Both the position numbers and the translations under genes were made by a program. The notes below the pieces were generated by a model. That model worked only from the letters and a program-made list of their open reading frames with translations. It was not told the DNA's origin and ran no database searches. Positions 1-7,916 of a DNA stretch of 37,432 nt are shown here, in pieces. How positions within the stretch are numbered: position 1 is the first letter of the stretch; every line of letters begins with the position of its first letter. The stretch is from Chryseobacterium sp. Bi04. GTDB taxonomy: Bacteria; Bacteroidota; Bacteroidia; Flavobacteriales; Weeksellaceae. The stretch covers positions 1 through 37,432 of the forward strand of contig NZ_CAKKLP010000023.1 in the NCBI RefSeq assembly GCF_918698085.1, given 5' to 3'.

Positions 1-484
1 TTAATTTTTTTGGATCTGTTTATTTACTTCAAAAGTATGTTCTTAAAATGTATTAATATAATAGAGTATTGAAATTTGTCTAGTCCTAAAAAACTAATAT
101 AAAAAAGCTGCAATTTTATTATTAACCCAATGCTATAAAATACAAGAGCACTTGATATTTAATTGTGCAAATTTTGTAACTTTAAGCTGATATAACAAAA
201 CCTCACAAAAAAGTGAGGTTTTTACATTTTAAAAAGATTGAAGCAGGCCTGTTTAAGGATACTCTTTTATGATAATAGAGATTTATAATCTGGATCGAAA
301 AGAATACAGCAGATCAAAAGAGCTTTATATAGTAGACTTTCATAAAAGTGGTGTTCATATAGATACTGGAGTATGTAAGTAAAATTCATTTTGCTTGTCC
401 TAGTATCTTGTTGGTATTTAGTTAAGAGCCAATGTGGTGCCAGATAGCCGTGGTTTATTCAAAGGACAATAAATAAAAGATTAA
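1..484. other. AT-rich intergenic stretch with a possible gene fragment
   Basis: No convincing gene is visible before 485. A terminator hairpin lies at 197-225 and probably ends a plus-strand gene located before the window. A short plus ORF at 269-382 (37 codons, beginning MIIEIYNLDRKEYS and ending DTGVCK) has a natural-looking polar composition. It has no recognisable family and could be a remnant of a longer gene. The remainder is AT-rich and closed by stops in all frames. Confidence 0.5.
197..225 (+). terminator. Rho-independent terminator
   Basis: AAAACCTCAC, a six-A loop, then GTGAGGTTTT followed by further T residues: a 10-bp perfect stem with a T tract. It is symmetrical enough to work in both directions and most likely closes a gene upstream of the window. 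Confidence 0.8.
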
Positions 485-874
485 ATGAAGCAAATAATAA
501 GTAGATTATTAATAGCAATTCTCGTTATACTGGCTTTAGCAAGTGTATACATTTTCATTTATTATTATAACAACCAAGATGTAAATGATGTAAAGGTTGA
601 AGGCTACGTTTTAGATTCTAGTAATTCTCAGCCTTTGAAAGATGTTAAGGTGACAGTAATAAACGATAGATACGAAAACGATAACGGACATAAAAATTAT
701 GATGAATATTTAGGGCAAGATAAAATAGAACTAAGGACGGATACTAAAGGTTATTATTCTATTGTCTTAAAAAAGAGTGCTTATGTCTATATATACAAAA
801 AAAAAATAGTTATAAACCTCTTGAGGAAAAAGGAAAACAAGCGCAAAAATTACTTACTTTTAAAACATATATGA
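485..874 (+). CDS. Membrane-anchored carboxypeptidase-regulatory-like protein, probably frameshifted
   Basis: A 129-residue product with an N-terminal hydrophobic anchor (about residues 7-28), then a beta-rich segment of the type seen in carboxypeptidase regulatory-like (CarboxypepD_reg/DUF4480-like) folds: 'VEGYVLDSSNSQPLKDVKVTV' followed by 'TDTKGYYSIVLKKSAYVYI'. The normal 'G-Y-kPl' end of that fold is missing in this frame. The frame crosses a run of ten A at about 797-806, and the last 22 residues are lysine/leucine-rich and unconvincing. Adding one A would instead give '...KKNSYKPLEEKGKQAQ...' running to a stop at 886-888, which restores the family pattern. So either the gene is broken, the run is phase-variable, or a base is missing in the assembly. 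Function unknown; the location is probably the periplasmic face of the inner membrane. Confidence 0.6.
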   Translation: MKQIISRLLIAILVILALASVYIFIYYYNNQDVNDVKVEGYVLDSSNSQPLKDVKVTVINDRYENDNGHKNYDEYLGQDKIELRTDTKGYYSIVLKKSAYVYIYKKKIVINLLRKKENKRKNYLLLKHI

Positions 875-880
875 ATAGAA

Positions 881-985
881 ATGAGTAAGCCTTCCTGTGC
901 AAAGTCTGCCTCGGATTTGAAGATTTATACCCAATATAAAATACCCAATGATTTTGGACTCAATCTCTTGAAAAATAATGATTAA
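881..985 (+). CDS. Possible short ORF overlapping the frameshifted gene
   Basis: A 34-codon frame beginning MSKPSCAKSASDL and ending NNLLKNND-like polar residues; its stop overlaps the start region of the next gene. Its ATG overlaps the stop of the restored reading frame of the preceding gene (ATGAGTAA). It may be a real small coupled gene, or the displaced C-terminus of the preceding gene after a second frameshift. No family recognised. Confidence 0.2.
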   Translation: MSKPSCAKSASDLKIYTQYKIPNDFGLNLLKNND

Positions 986-1394
986 TATGAAAGGTAATAT
1001 TAAAATAACGTTTTTAATTTCACTTACGGGTTTTCTCTTTTTGTTTTTTTATTTTAATTCTGAGAAAATTAATATATCTGATTTTTTTGAATCAGAGACA
1101 GACTCATTTCTTCAAGATTTTTCTCCTATTACAATGGGAAGAGAGAAATACTTAGGTGAAGTAGCGGATACTACAAATCATATGAATGCTTATATGGACT
1201 TTGGGAAAATCTGTTTGCCTATGCTTGATCAATGGAAAAATAAAATTCATTTAGGTGATTATGTTTCTAAAGAAAAAGATAGCTTAACACTTTTAGTTGA
1301 AAGAAATAATAAAAAGTACTATTTACATTTTAATCGTAAGAATTTTAGTGGTGCTCCTCCACCGTGTCCGTGCAAAAAATTAAGTAAGAATTGA
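978..1394 (+). CDS. Membrane-anchored hypothetical protein
   Basis: 138 residues with a single hydrophobic segment at about residues 9-28 and a short positively charged N-terminus, consistent with a signal anchor or uncleaved signal peptide. The rest is acidic and polar, with a Cys-containing tail ('PPPCPCKK'). I do not recognise a family. A second ATG nine bases downstream (987) is an equally good start and would give MKGNIKITF. It sits in a run of small unrelated genes that looks like an accessory or immunity-gene stretch. Confidence 0.6.
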   Translation: MINMKGNIKITFLISLTGFLFLFFYFNSEKINISDFFESETDSFLQDFSPITMGREKYLGEVADTTNHMNAYMDFGKICLPMLDQWKNKIHLGDYVSKEKDSLTLLVERNNKKYYLHFNRKNFSGAPPPCPCKKLSKN

Positions 1395-1486
1395 ATAGAT
1401 GAATCTATTGTCAGTATTAAAGATCACATCTTTTTTATATTTAAATAGGGGAAAGGCAGAGATTTAAGAATTATTGTTTAGAGATT

Positions 1487-2011
1487 ATGAAAGAAAAACT
1501 ACTATTAATTTTTATATGTATACTAACGCTTTTTTTATGTAAAGCACAGGAAAATGCCACTAAAAACACTTCAATAATGCCATTTATTGAAACTTACATT
1601 GATACTAAAAATAAGGAACATACCGTAGATGCGAAACAAAATATATTAATCGTAGGAGCTCATAAAGTAGAAAATGAAAAGGAATATTGGGTTTATATCT
1701 ATTTTATAAATCCAGAGATAATGGTTGGTTTTCAATATTCGAAGGTTTATTTAATAAGAGGGTATAAAATAATAATAGATGAATTTTTAAATAAATCTTT
1801 TTTAGAAGCTCTCTTTAAAGATTTACAGCGGCTACCCATGCAGGATTTTAATTTGGGCAAATATCAATATACTTATAATCCTAATATGTGGAGAATTGTT
1901 TTTAATAATAAAAATGAAGTGATACTACTATCGCCTCAGGACAAGGCAGAAACTATAAAAAGTATTTTGGAAAAGAAAGGAGTTAAATTTTCAAAAGATT
2001 ATCAGGAGTAA
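1487..2011 (+). CDS. Secreted hypothetical protein
   Basis: 174 residues with a classical signal peptide (MKEKLLLIFICILTLFLC, predicted cleavage near Lys-Ala-Gln at about 20-21), ending in the Ala-Gln pattern common in flavobacterial exported proteins. The mature part mixes beta-type and helical segments and ends in 'KGVKFSKDYQE'. No catalytic motif or known domain was seen. It is flanked by other small orphan genes and spaced about 90 bp from each neighbour, so it is not obviously in a tight operon. Confidence 0.65.
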   Translation: MKEKLLLIFICILTLFLCKAQENATKNTSIMPFIETYIDTKNKEHTVDAKQNILIVGAHKVENEKEYWVYIYFINPEIMVGFQYSKVYLIRGYKIIIDEFLNKSFLEALFKDLQRLPMQDFNLGKYQYTYNPNMWRIVFNNKNEVILLSPQDKAETIKSILEKKGVKFSKDYQE

Positions 2012-2088
2012 TATTATATAACAAATATTAGAGGCTATCTTTGAAGTAGCCTCCAATTATAATAACTGTATTAAGGATCATCTTCGAA

Positions 2089-2724
2089 ATGCATATGAAA
2101 TTGGAATACAAGAATATTACAGTCAAATCAAATGAAAAAAATATTTATACTGAAGGATTATCTTTTTGTATTGATAAGGAATTAAGATTAGCTATTCAGA
2201 ATCAACACACAAATGATTATTTAGATGTTATCAAATATATTATTGATTATATTGTTGAGAATAAACCTACTATTTCTGAAAATCAGAATATAGGATATTA
2301 TTCTTGGTTATTGCAATTTCGACTAGATGAACAAAACTATTACGACCTGTACGAAGCAAATTCTGACGGTAGCGGCTTTAATAAAGGTTGTGATACGGCA
2401 ATTTCAATTGTTAGGCAACAAGAGGAAATATGTTGGCAACAAAATCTTATTCCTCTTTTTCCAAATTTCAATCAATCAGTTGTTATATCAGATGGAGTTT
2501 ATGAAGGAAAAGATATCGAAGGAATTAGATATGATTCACCTCAGGATGAGAGTGGGTGGTATCTAATTACAGATGATTATAATGACGATATTAAGTCATT
2601 AAAAATGGTACACTTTTATCACGTTGCTTTTTCACGTCCTGATATTTTGAAATATCTAGCTTTGCCATTTGGACGTAGATTTTTAATGGAAAATGGAAAT
2701 GTCAAAATATATAAAAATGAATAA
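2089..2724 (+). CDS. Imm33/DUF2185-like immunity-type protein
   Basis: 211 residues, no signal peptide, acidic, cytoplasmic. The C-terminal part from about residue 150 ('DESGWYLITDDY' ... 'SLKMVHFYHVAFSRPDILKY' ... 'PFGRRFL') follows the pattern of DUF2185, named Imm33 among polymorphic-toxin immunity proteins: a Ser-Gly-Trp strand, a charged loop, then a conserved 'hva..rPdil.yl.lp.G..f' block. The N-terminal 140 residues are a separate, less familiar segment containing 'NSDGSGFNKGCDTAISIV'. The family label is from memory of the pattern, not a search. An orphan immunity role would fit the surrounding small genes. Alternative start at 2095 (two Met close together). Confidence 0.6.
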   Translation: MHMKLEYKNITVKSNEKNIYTEGLSFCIDKELRLAIQNQHTNDYLDVIKYIIDYIVENKPTISENQNIGYYSWLLQFRLDEQNYYDLYEANSDGSGFNKGCDTAISIVRQQEEICWQQNLIPLFPNFNQSVVISDGVYEGKDIEGIRYDSPQDESGWYLITDDYNDDIKSLKMVHFYHVAFSRPDILKYLALPFGRRFLMENGNVKIYKNE

Positions 2725-2784
2725 TAAACAAAAATATACAGAAAGCAAACATAAATTATTTGTGATAGGCTTTTTTACATTTAT

Positions 2785-3129
2785 ATGGAAGGAATGAATA
2801 ATTTAATAATAAATAATTTATATAATATTAGGAACTATCTAGATCAGGTGGTTTCCTACGTTGGCCAGATTAAAGATCAAAAAGATATCTTTAGTACTTC
2901 ATTTGTTGCAAGTAGAGAGCATTTATATGAAATTTATAATGATAGATTTAATTTTAGTATTTATCAGGGTAATTATTTTGAAGGATTAGCTGAAACGGTA
3001 AAAAGAATGAAATATTCTGATTTACAAAATGTAAAATTATCAGTCATTGATGGGGATAAAAAAAGTTGTTCTATTTTTAGTAGTGAAGATTACAGTATTA
3101 TTTTGGGAATAATTTTTTATGACAATTAA
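2785..3129 (+). CDS. Hypothetical protein, possible immunity-type
   Basis: 114 residues, no signal peptide, very AT-rich. The composition is natural for a small globular protein (mixed helix at the N-terminus, strands at the C-terminus ending 'SIILGIIFYDN'). No family recognised. Size, position and isolation resemble orphan immunity genes. After its stop the same frame passes one further stop and then stays open for 49 codons of plausible protein (3139-3288), so the gene may once have been longer. Confidence 0.5.
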   Translation: MEGMNNLIINNLYNIRNYLDQVVSYVGQIKDQKDIFSTSFVASREHLYEIYNDRFNFSIYQGNYFEGLAETVKRMKYSDLQNVKLSVIDGDKKSCSIFSSEDYSIILGIIFYDN

Positions 3130-3138
3130 GATCAATAG

Positions 3139-3288
3139 AAAAGTCAAAGTAATAGTATTCTTTATGGCCAGAAAAACAAACAACCTGAAAATGCAAAGGA
3201 CATATTTAAAATAATAACTATGGTAACTCTAAAAAAGGTTGACGAGTTTAATCACTCAAGCTTCGGTTTCAAGGTAAAGTATAAATAA
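3139..3288 (+). pseudogene. Gene fragment in frame with the preceding gene
   Basis: An open stretch of 49 codons without its own good start, beginning after the TAG at 3136-3138. It reads 'GQKNKQPENAKDIFKII' then 'VTLKKVDEFNHSSFGFKVK' and ends at TAA 3286-3288. The composition looks like authentic protein C-terminus. It is in the same frame as the 2785-3129 gene, separated from it by two stops (3127-3129 and 3136-3138). It may be a decayed C-terminal extension or an independent remnant. The rest of 3130-3433 shows no further gene. Confidence 0.3.
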
Positions 3289-3433
3289 TGTCACCAAGCG
3301 AATTTTAATTTGTAAATAATATAAAATGAATGGATTATGTTTTTATATTTGAAAAATATGTATATTGGGAGTACCAAATTAAAGCGTAATCCGAAAAGCA
3401 TATAGAGTAGGAGAAAAATCAAAAATTAAGACT

Positions 3434-3574
3434 ATGAAAAATCTAAGAAAACTTTCAAAAAGAGAATTGAAAACAGTTCAGGGAGGAATACCTATGTGTC
3501 TGCCAGGATACTTTTGGTGTTCATTTGTGAAAAAATGTATCTCAGTAGGATCACCATGTGGACTTATTGATTAA
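3434..3574 (+). CDS. GG-leader Cys-rich peptide (bacteriocin-like, Chryseobacterium type)
   Basis: A 46-residue peptide. The leader MKNLRKLSKRELKTVQGG matches the conserved N-terminus of Bacteroidota double-glycine precursor peptides, which are exported and cleaved after GG by C39-peptidase ABC transporters. The predicted 28-residue core after G18 contains four Cys (positions 22, 29, 35, 42), two Pro and aromatic residues, so up to two disulfides or a modified peptide is possible. No modification enzyme or transporter lies in this window. The ATG follows 'TAAGACT'; a hairpin with T-rich flank at 3604-3633 follows the stop by 30 bases, making a compact monocistronic unit. The leader family is known; the biological role of the core is not known to me. 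Confidence 0.8.
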   Translation: MKNLRKLSKRELKTVQGGIPMCLPGYFWCSFVKKCISVGSPCGLID

Positions 3575-3603
3575 TTTGATTCATGAAAATAAGGTAAGAA
3601 CGG

Positions 3604-3633
3604 GGCTGTCTCAGAAATGGGCAGCCTATTTTA
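3604..3633 (+). terminator. Terminator of the leader-peptide gene
   Basis: GGCTG (3604-3608) pairs with CAGCC (3622-3626), extendable by a wobble pair, followed by TATTTTATAT. The position just after the 46-residue peptide gene supports the call. Confidence 0.55.
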
Positions 3634-3824
3634 TATCCTATCCACTAATCGACTTAAGAACCAGGAGCGTTAAGAAAATTTGATGGTAATCCGTTAAAAA
3701 ATTTCCACTGTCTGAGCATGGGTTATAATATAGAACCGAAGCAGAATCATATGATCCATGTGAGTTTGGAAATTTTAGGAGTACAATCAAATTTTTAGCG
3801 GATGATTCCCGTCTTGAATTTTTG

Positions 3825-3852
3825 TATACTTTTGCTTCAAAGCAAAAGTATA
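3825..3852. repeat. Perfect 13-bp inverted repeat in the purB upstream region
   Basis: TATACTTTTGCTT (3825-3837), two bases CA, then AAGCAAAAGTATA (3840-3852). The 386-base interval 3575-3960 otherwise shows no gene; the minus-strand frame across it is judged spurious. The palindrome has no T tract matched to a neighbouring gene, so it is unlikely to be an ordinary terminator. It could be an operator, a bidirectional RNA hairpin or a dispersed repeat. Confidence 0.6.
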
Positions 3853-3960
3853 AATGAAATCCTTTATCTGATTCGGAATATGGTTTAAAAATCATAAAAA
3901 CAGGATTTTCATCTCTCACTGAAAAACCGTATTTTTGTACATCTAAAAGTAAAAGAAAGA

Positions 3961-5388
3961 ATGAATTCCTACAAAAATCCATTGGAAGAGCGCTATTCCA
4001 GTGAAGAAATGTTGTTTAATTTCTCACATAACAATAAATTCCGTACCTGGAGAAAGCTTTGGATCGCTTTAGCTGAGATTGAAAAAGACCTTGGTCTTGA
4101 GATTACAGACGAGCAGATTGCAGAGTTGAAAGCGAATGCTGAAAATATCGATTATGATAAAGCAGCAGAATACGAAAAGAAATTCCGTCATGATGTAATG
4201 GCTCACGTTCACACCTATGGTGATGTGGCGCCTTCAGCAAAGGGAATTATCCATTTGGGAGCTACTTCAGCTTTTGTAGGAGATAATACAGACTTAATTC
4301 AGATCCGTGACGGACTTTTGATCCTAAAGAAAAAGTTAGTGAACGTCATGAAAAACTTAGCAGACTTTGCTATTCAGTATAAAGACCTTCCAACATTAGG
4401 ATTCACGCATTTTCAGCCGGCTCAGTTGACGACAGTTGGAAAAAGAGCAACCCTTTGGTTACAGAGTTTGGTTCTTGATATTGAAGAACTTGATTTCTTC
4501 CTTGAAACACTTCGTTTCAGAGGGGTAAAAGGAACTACAGGAACTGCTGCCAGTTTCCTTGAATTATTCAACGGTGATTATTCCAAAGTAAAACACTTAG
4601 ATAAAGAACTTTCAAAAAGATTCGGTTTTGAGAAAGTTTTTGGTGTTTCAGGACAGACCTATGACAGAAAAATTGATGCTAAAGTGGTGGCTTTATTAGG
4701 TAACATCGCTCAGTCTGCCCATAAATTCACTAATGACTTACGTTTACTTCAGAATCTTAAGGAAATTGAAGAACCATTCGAGAAAAACCAGATCGGTTCA
4801 TCAGCAATGGCATACAAACGTAACCCGATGAGAAGCGAAAGAATCGGAGCCTTGTCAAAGTATGTAATGTCTTTGACGACAAGTTCTGCCATGGTAGCTT
4901 CTACACAATGGTTTGAAAGAACACTGGATGATTCTGCAAATAAGAGATTAACCATTCCACAGGCGTTCTTAGCTGTAGATGCTATTTTACTGATCTGGAA
5001 CAATATTATGAACGGAATCGTAGTCTATCCAAACAGAATCAATAAGCATATCGAAGAAGAACTTCCTTTCATGGCAACAGAATATATTATCATGGAAGAG
5101 GTGAAAGCCGGGGGTGACCGTCAGGAGATCCATGAGGTAATCAGAGTTCATTCTATGGAAGCTTCGAAGAAAGTGAAAGAAGAAGGAAAAGAAAATGACC
5201 TTATTGAAAGAATCTTAAATGATGATTCTTTAAAATTAGATAAATCAAAATTAAAAGAAGTTTTAGATCCTAAGAACTTTGTCGGTTTTGCACCGATTCA
5301 GACGGTAGAATTCATTCAGAATGAAGTTCAGCCGATTCTGGACCAAAATAAAGACTTAATAGGATTGGAGGCCGATCTTAAAGTATAA
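3961..5388 (+). CDS. purB: Adenylosuccinate lyase
   Basis: Catalyses fumarate release from SAICAR and from adenylosuccinate in purine synthesis (cytoplasm, homotetramer). The 475-residue length is typical. The fumarase/aspartase superfamily signature is present at residues 280-289 (SSAMAYKRNP), with the flexible catalytic Ser loop. The 'ATSAFVGDN' block at 101-109 and 'GFTHFQPAQ' with His150 are the other conserved active-site regions. The ATG follows an A/G-rich 'AAAAGAAAGA' tract. It is monocistronic by appearance, with a strong terminator immediately downstream. purL, another purine gene, lies 2.5 kb further on the same strand but is not contiguous. Confidence 0.97.
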   Translation: MNSYKNPLEERYSSEEMLFNFSHNNKFRTWRKLWIALAEIEKDLGLEITDEQIAELKANAENIDYDKAAEYEKKFRHDVMAHVHTYGDVAPSAKGIIHLGATSAFVGDNTDLIQIRDGLLILKKKLVNVMKNLADFAIQYKDLPTLGFTHFQPAQLTTVGKRATLWLQSLVLDIEELDFFLETLRFRGVKGTTGTAASFLELFNGDYSKVKHLDKELSKRFGFEKVFGVSGQTYDRKIDAKVVALLGNIAQSAHKFTNDLRLLQNLKEIEEPFEKNQIGSSAMAYKRNPMRSERIGALSKYVMSLTTSSAMVASTQWFERTLDDSANKRLTIPQAFLAVDAILLIWNNIMNGIVVYPNRINKHIEEELPFMATEYIIMEEVKAGGDRQEIHEVIRVHSMEASKKVKEEGKENDLIERILNDDSLKLDKSKLKEVLDPKNFVGFAPIQTVEFIQNEVQPILDQNKDLIGLEADLKV

Positions 5389-5394
5389 AACAGT

Positions 5395-5424
5395 ATGCAG
5401 CCTTTCGGGCTGCATATTTTTTTC
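5395..5424 (+). terminator. purB terminator
   Basis: ATGCAGCC (5395-5402), loop TTTCG, GGCTGCAT (5408-5415), then ATTTTTTT-type tract. GC-rich stem plus T run, seven bases after the purB stop. Confidence 0.9.
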
Positions 5425-5435
5425 CTGCCGGTTAT

Positions 5436-6407
5436 ATGAAAAAACTACTATTGACCATTTTACTGACACCCATGATCACTTTTTCTCAGGAAAAGGAGAT
5501 CTTACGGTATTTTAAATCAAAAGATTCCCTGGTTGGAGTGAAAGATAAAGCAGGGAGAATAATCGTTCCTGCACAGTTCAAAGTCTTTTCCTACCTTAAA
5601 GATGGAGATCCCGTAGAAGGAGAAACTATTTTTTTTGATGGGAATAAAGAAGGCGAAAAACCGGAGAAAAATGCTTGGGGAAATGTATATGACAGAAATG
5701 GTACATTCCTTTACAAACCTTTCCTTTATGATAATGGAGCGGATTATTTCTCTGAGGGACTAAGAAGATTGGTTAAAAATGGTAAAGTAGGATTTGCAGA
5801 CCGTAACGGTAAGATCATTATTGAAGCTGAGCATGATTTTGTATCACCTTTTAATTACGGATACGCTGCATTTTGTGACGGCTGCGATTGGGAGAAAACA
5901 AATGACGAACACAGATCTATTGTAGGGGGTAAATGGGGTGTGATGAATATCAAAGGACAAACCGTTCAGTCATTGGCAAACCCAACAGCCCAGGATGTTG
6001 AAATAGATGGGAAATATTATCCGAACCCATTTCAATACAATGAAAAAGAGAAGAATATCCTTCAGTTTTTTGAAAAGCAGAAGAAAAAACTTTCAAATCT
6101 TTATTATGTGAATTTTTACAATAAACTGTCTGAAAATGAAAAGAATCTGTTTTTTGAAATTGTAGAAAGACCAAAAGAAAACTTTCCCTATTATCAAGTA
6201 AATACCTATAATCACAGAAAGAAGGACTTGGATATGCTTTATCGTTTCAAGTTCCTCGTCTCAGAAGATGGAAAAGCATTTTATGGGATAGAGGATTTTA
6301 ATGAAAAGAAGATTCCTTTTGAAAACTGGTTGAAAGCAGAAATAAAAAGCGCAGAACAATTTCAGAAAGAACACCCCGATAATCCGAATAAATTCATTAA
6401 CGAATAG
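5436..6407 (+). CDS. Exported WG-repeat protein
   Basis: 323 residues with a signal peptide (MKKLLLTILLTPMITFSQ, cleavage near residue 17). The mature protein carries WG (KWG) beta-repeats: 'LVGVKDKAGRIIVPAQF' (about 36-52), 'WGNVYDRNGTFLYKP' (about 81-95), 'VGFADRNGKIIIEAEHDFV' (about 117-135) and 'WGVMNIKGQTVQSL' (about 168-181). Each follows the W/F-G-x-x-d-x-x-G-x-x-v-i/v-p pattern. The C-terminal 140 residues are helical and charged, without a known domain. WG repeats usually serve as binding scaffolds; no enzymatic role can be inferred. The next gene begins 10 bases after its stop, so the two are probably co-transcribed. Confidence 0.85.
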   Translation: MKKLLLTILLTPMITFSQEKEILRYFKSKDSLVGVKDKAGRIIVPAQFKVFSYLKDGDPVEGETIFFDGNKEGEKPEKNAWGNVYDRNGTFLYKPFLYDNGADYFSEGLRRLVKNGKVGFADRNGKIIIEAEHDFVSPFNYGYAAFCDGCDWEKTNDEHRSIVGGKWGVMNIKGQTVQSLANPTAQDVEIDGKYYPNPFQYNEKEKNILQFFEKQKKKLSNLYYVNFYNKLSENEKNLFFEIVERPKENFPYYQVNTYNHRKKDLDMLYRFKFLVSEDGKAFYGIEDFNEKKIPFENWLKAEIKSAEQFQKEHPDNPNKFINE

Positions 6408-6417
6408 AATCATTCCC

Positions 6418-7842
6418 ATGAAAAATGTATTGATACTTGTATTGGCCTTAGTATTTGTGAAAGCTTATTCACAAAGCGAAAAGAGAGTATACTCAATAAT
6501 GGATGCCAATGCTGAAAAGCTTGCCAAAAGTTCGGGAGCCTATTCCGTATCTGTGGGAGTAGTGAAAGACGGTAAAGTATACACCAGACATTTTGGGGAA
6601 CTCGATAAAGGGAAAGGAAATAAAGCGGATGACAATACCTATTTTGAAATAGCATCGGTTACCAAACTTTTCACAGGCCAACTATTGGCAAAAGCTGTAC
6701 TGGATAAAAAGATTACGCTGGATGATGATATCCGTAAGTATCTGAAAGGGTCTTATCCGAATTTGGAGTATAAAGGAACTCCAATTACAATTAAAGATCT
6801 TATTTCCTATAAAACAGCATTACCAAGAACGCTGCCCAATGATGATGCGCTGAGGAAAAATATGACTGATGAAACTCCTTTTCTATATAATAAACTGAAC
6901 GAAAACTATACAAAAGAACAGTTTAAGAAAGATCTGGCTATCGTAAAACCGGATACCCTTCCCGGAGTTAAATACGGATACAGCAATTTAAGTTTAGAAC
7001 TTACAGGGCTGATCCTGGAAAATATCTATGGAAAAAACTATGAAAGCCTTCTGAAAGAAAATATCTTTTCAAAACTCGGGATGAATCACACCAAATTGGA
7101 CCTTGATAAAGGAGAAGTAGCAGCAAATGGATATCATACCAGCGGTCGTTTGATGCCTTCTTCCATTAGCCTTTTATGGGGTTCCGGAGGTTCAAAAACC
7201 AAATCGACAATGGGAGATATGGTGAAATTTTTACAGGAAGAGCTGGATTCAGAAAATAAAATAACCCAGGAATCTCAACGCAATATCAATAACAGCCAGG
7301 AGGGTTGGTCTGGGTATTTTTGGGATAATTATTACATATCAGAAAAAGGAAAAGTAGGCAGTAAACATGGTGGGGCATATGGTACACAAACGTGGTTTAC
7401 AGTGTATCCCGAGCTTAATTTAGGGATTTGTATGATTGTAAACATCAGTGGTATGAATACAGGAGATGCACTTCGAACTGCTGCGTCAGGATTAGCAGAT
7501 GATCTCATTTCTACATCCGATAAAAAAGAAATATATGGATATTACCTGAAAGGAAATAAGGTTGTTTTTTCTTATATCCACCCTAAAAATTTAGACTCAA
7601 AACTCATTAATACCGTTTCTGTAGCAGGAAGTTTTAATGACTGGAAATCTGAGGATAAAAATTTTAAGCTCATAAAAAAAGAAAATAACCGCTTCGAATT
7701 GGAAGTTCCCCAATCCAATTTTGAAAAAGGAAAAGATTATTCCTTTAAATTTGTAATTAATAATAGCGGGTGGCTTGCAGCCCCTAAAAATGCTTCCAAT
7801 ACAGACGGGTCAAAATACAATAGCCTGTTATTGAAGCTGTAA
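6418..7842 (+). CDS. Exported serine hydrolase (class C beta-lactamase/DD-peptidase fold) with C-terminal AMPK/CBM48-like domain
   Basis: 474 residues with signal peptide MKNVLILVLALVFVKAYSQ. The beta-lactamase-related domain (Pfam Beta-lactamase, esterase EstB/AmpC-like) spans about 25-360. Nucleophile motif SVTK is at 80-83, YSN at 188-190 and the third motif 'KHGGAYG' (His317-Gly-Gly) replaces KTG. From about residue 385 to the end there is a separate beta-sandwich with 'VSVAGSFNDWKSEDKNF' and 'YSFKFVINNSGWLAAP', the pattern of AMPK-type glycogen-binding/CBM48 E-set domains. The substrate is unknown: members of this fold include peptidases, esterases and beta-lactamases. The tight spacing to the WG-repeat gene suggests a two-gene exported unit. 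Confidence 0.88.
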   Translation: MKNVLILVLALVFVKAYSQSEKRVYSIMDANAEKLAKSSGAYSVSVGVVKDGKVYTRHFGELDKGKGNKADDNTYFEIASVTKLFTGQLLAKAVLDKKITLDDDIRKYLKGSYPNLEYKGTPITIKDLISYKTALPRTLPNDDALRKNMTDETPFLYNKLNENYTKEQFKKDLAIVKPDTLPGVKYGYSNLSLELTGLILENIYGKNYESLLKENIFSKLGMNHTKLDLDKGEVAANGYHTSGRLMPSSISLLWGSGGSKTKSTMGDMVKFLQEELDSENKITQESQRNINNSQEGWSGYFWDNYYISEKGKVGSKHGGAYGTQTWFTVYPELNLGICMIVNISGMNTGDALRTAASGLADDLISTSDKKEIYGYYLKGNKVVFSYIHPKNLDSKLINTVSVAGSFNDWKSEDKNFKLIKKENNRFELEVPQSNFEKGKDYSFKFVINNSGWLAAPKNASNTDGSKYNSLLLKL

Positions 7843-7916
7843 GATATAAAGAATCATAGCGTTGGTTCTGAAAAAGTAAAAAGAAAAATAAATCTAATAT
7901 TAAAATCTGGCATCTA

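Noticed and set aside
1..30. Minus-strand gene end at the window edge (TTA at position 1)
   Set aside because: The frame meets a stop within about 45 bases, so no coding sequence is supported.
3638..3982. Minus-strand 114-codon frame across the purB upstream region
   Set aside because: It overlaps the purB start, has Ser/Phe/Leu-rich composition typical of antisense translation, contains the 13-bp palindrome, and has no recognisable domain.
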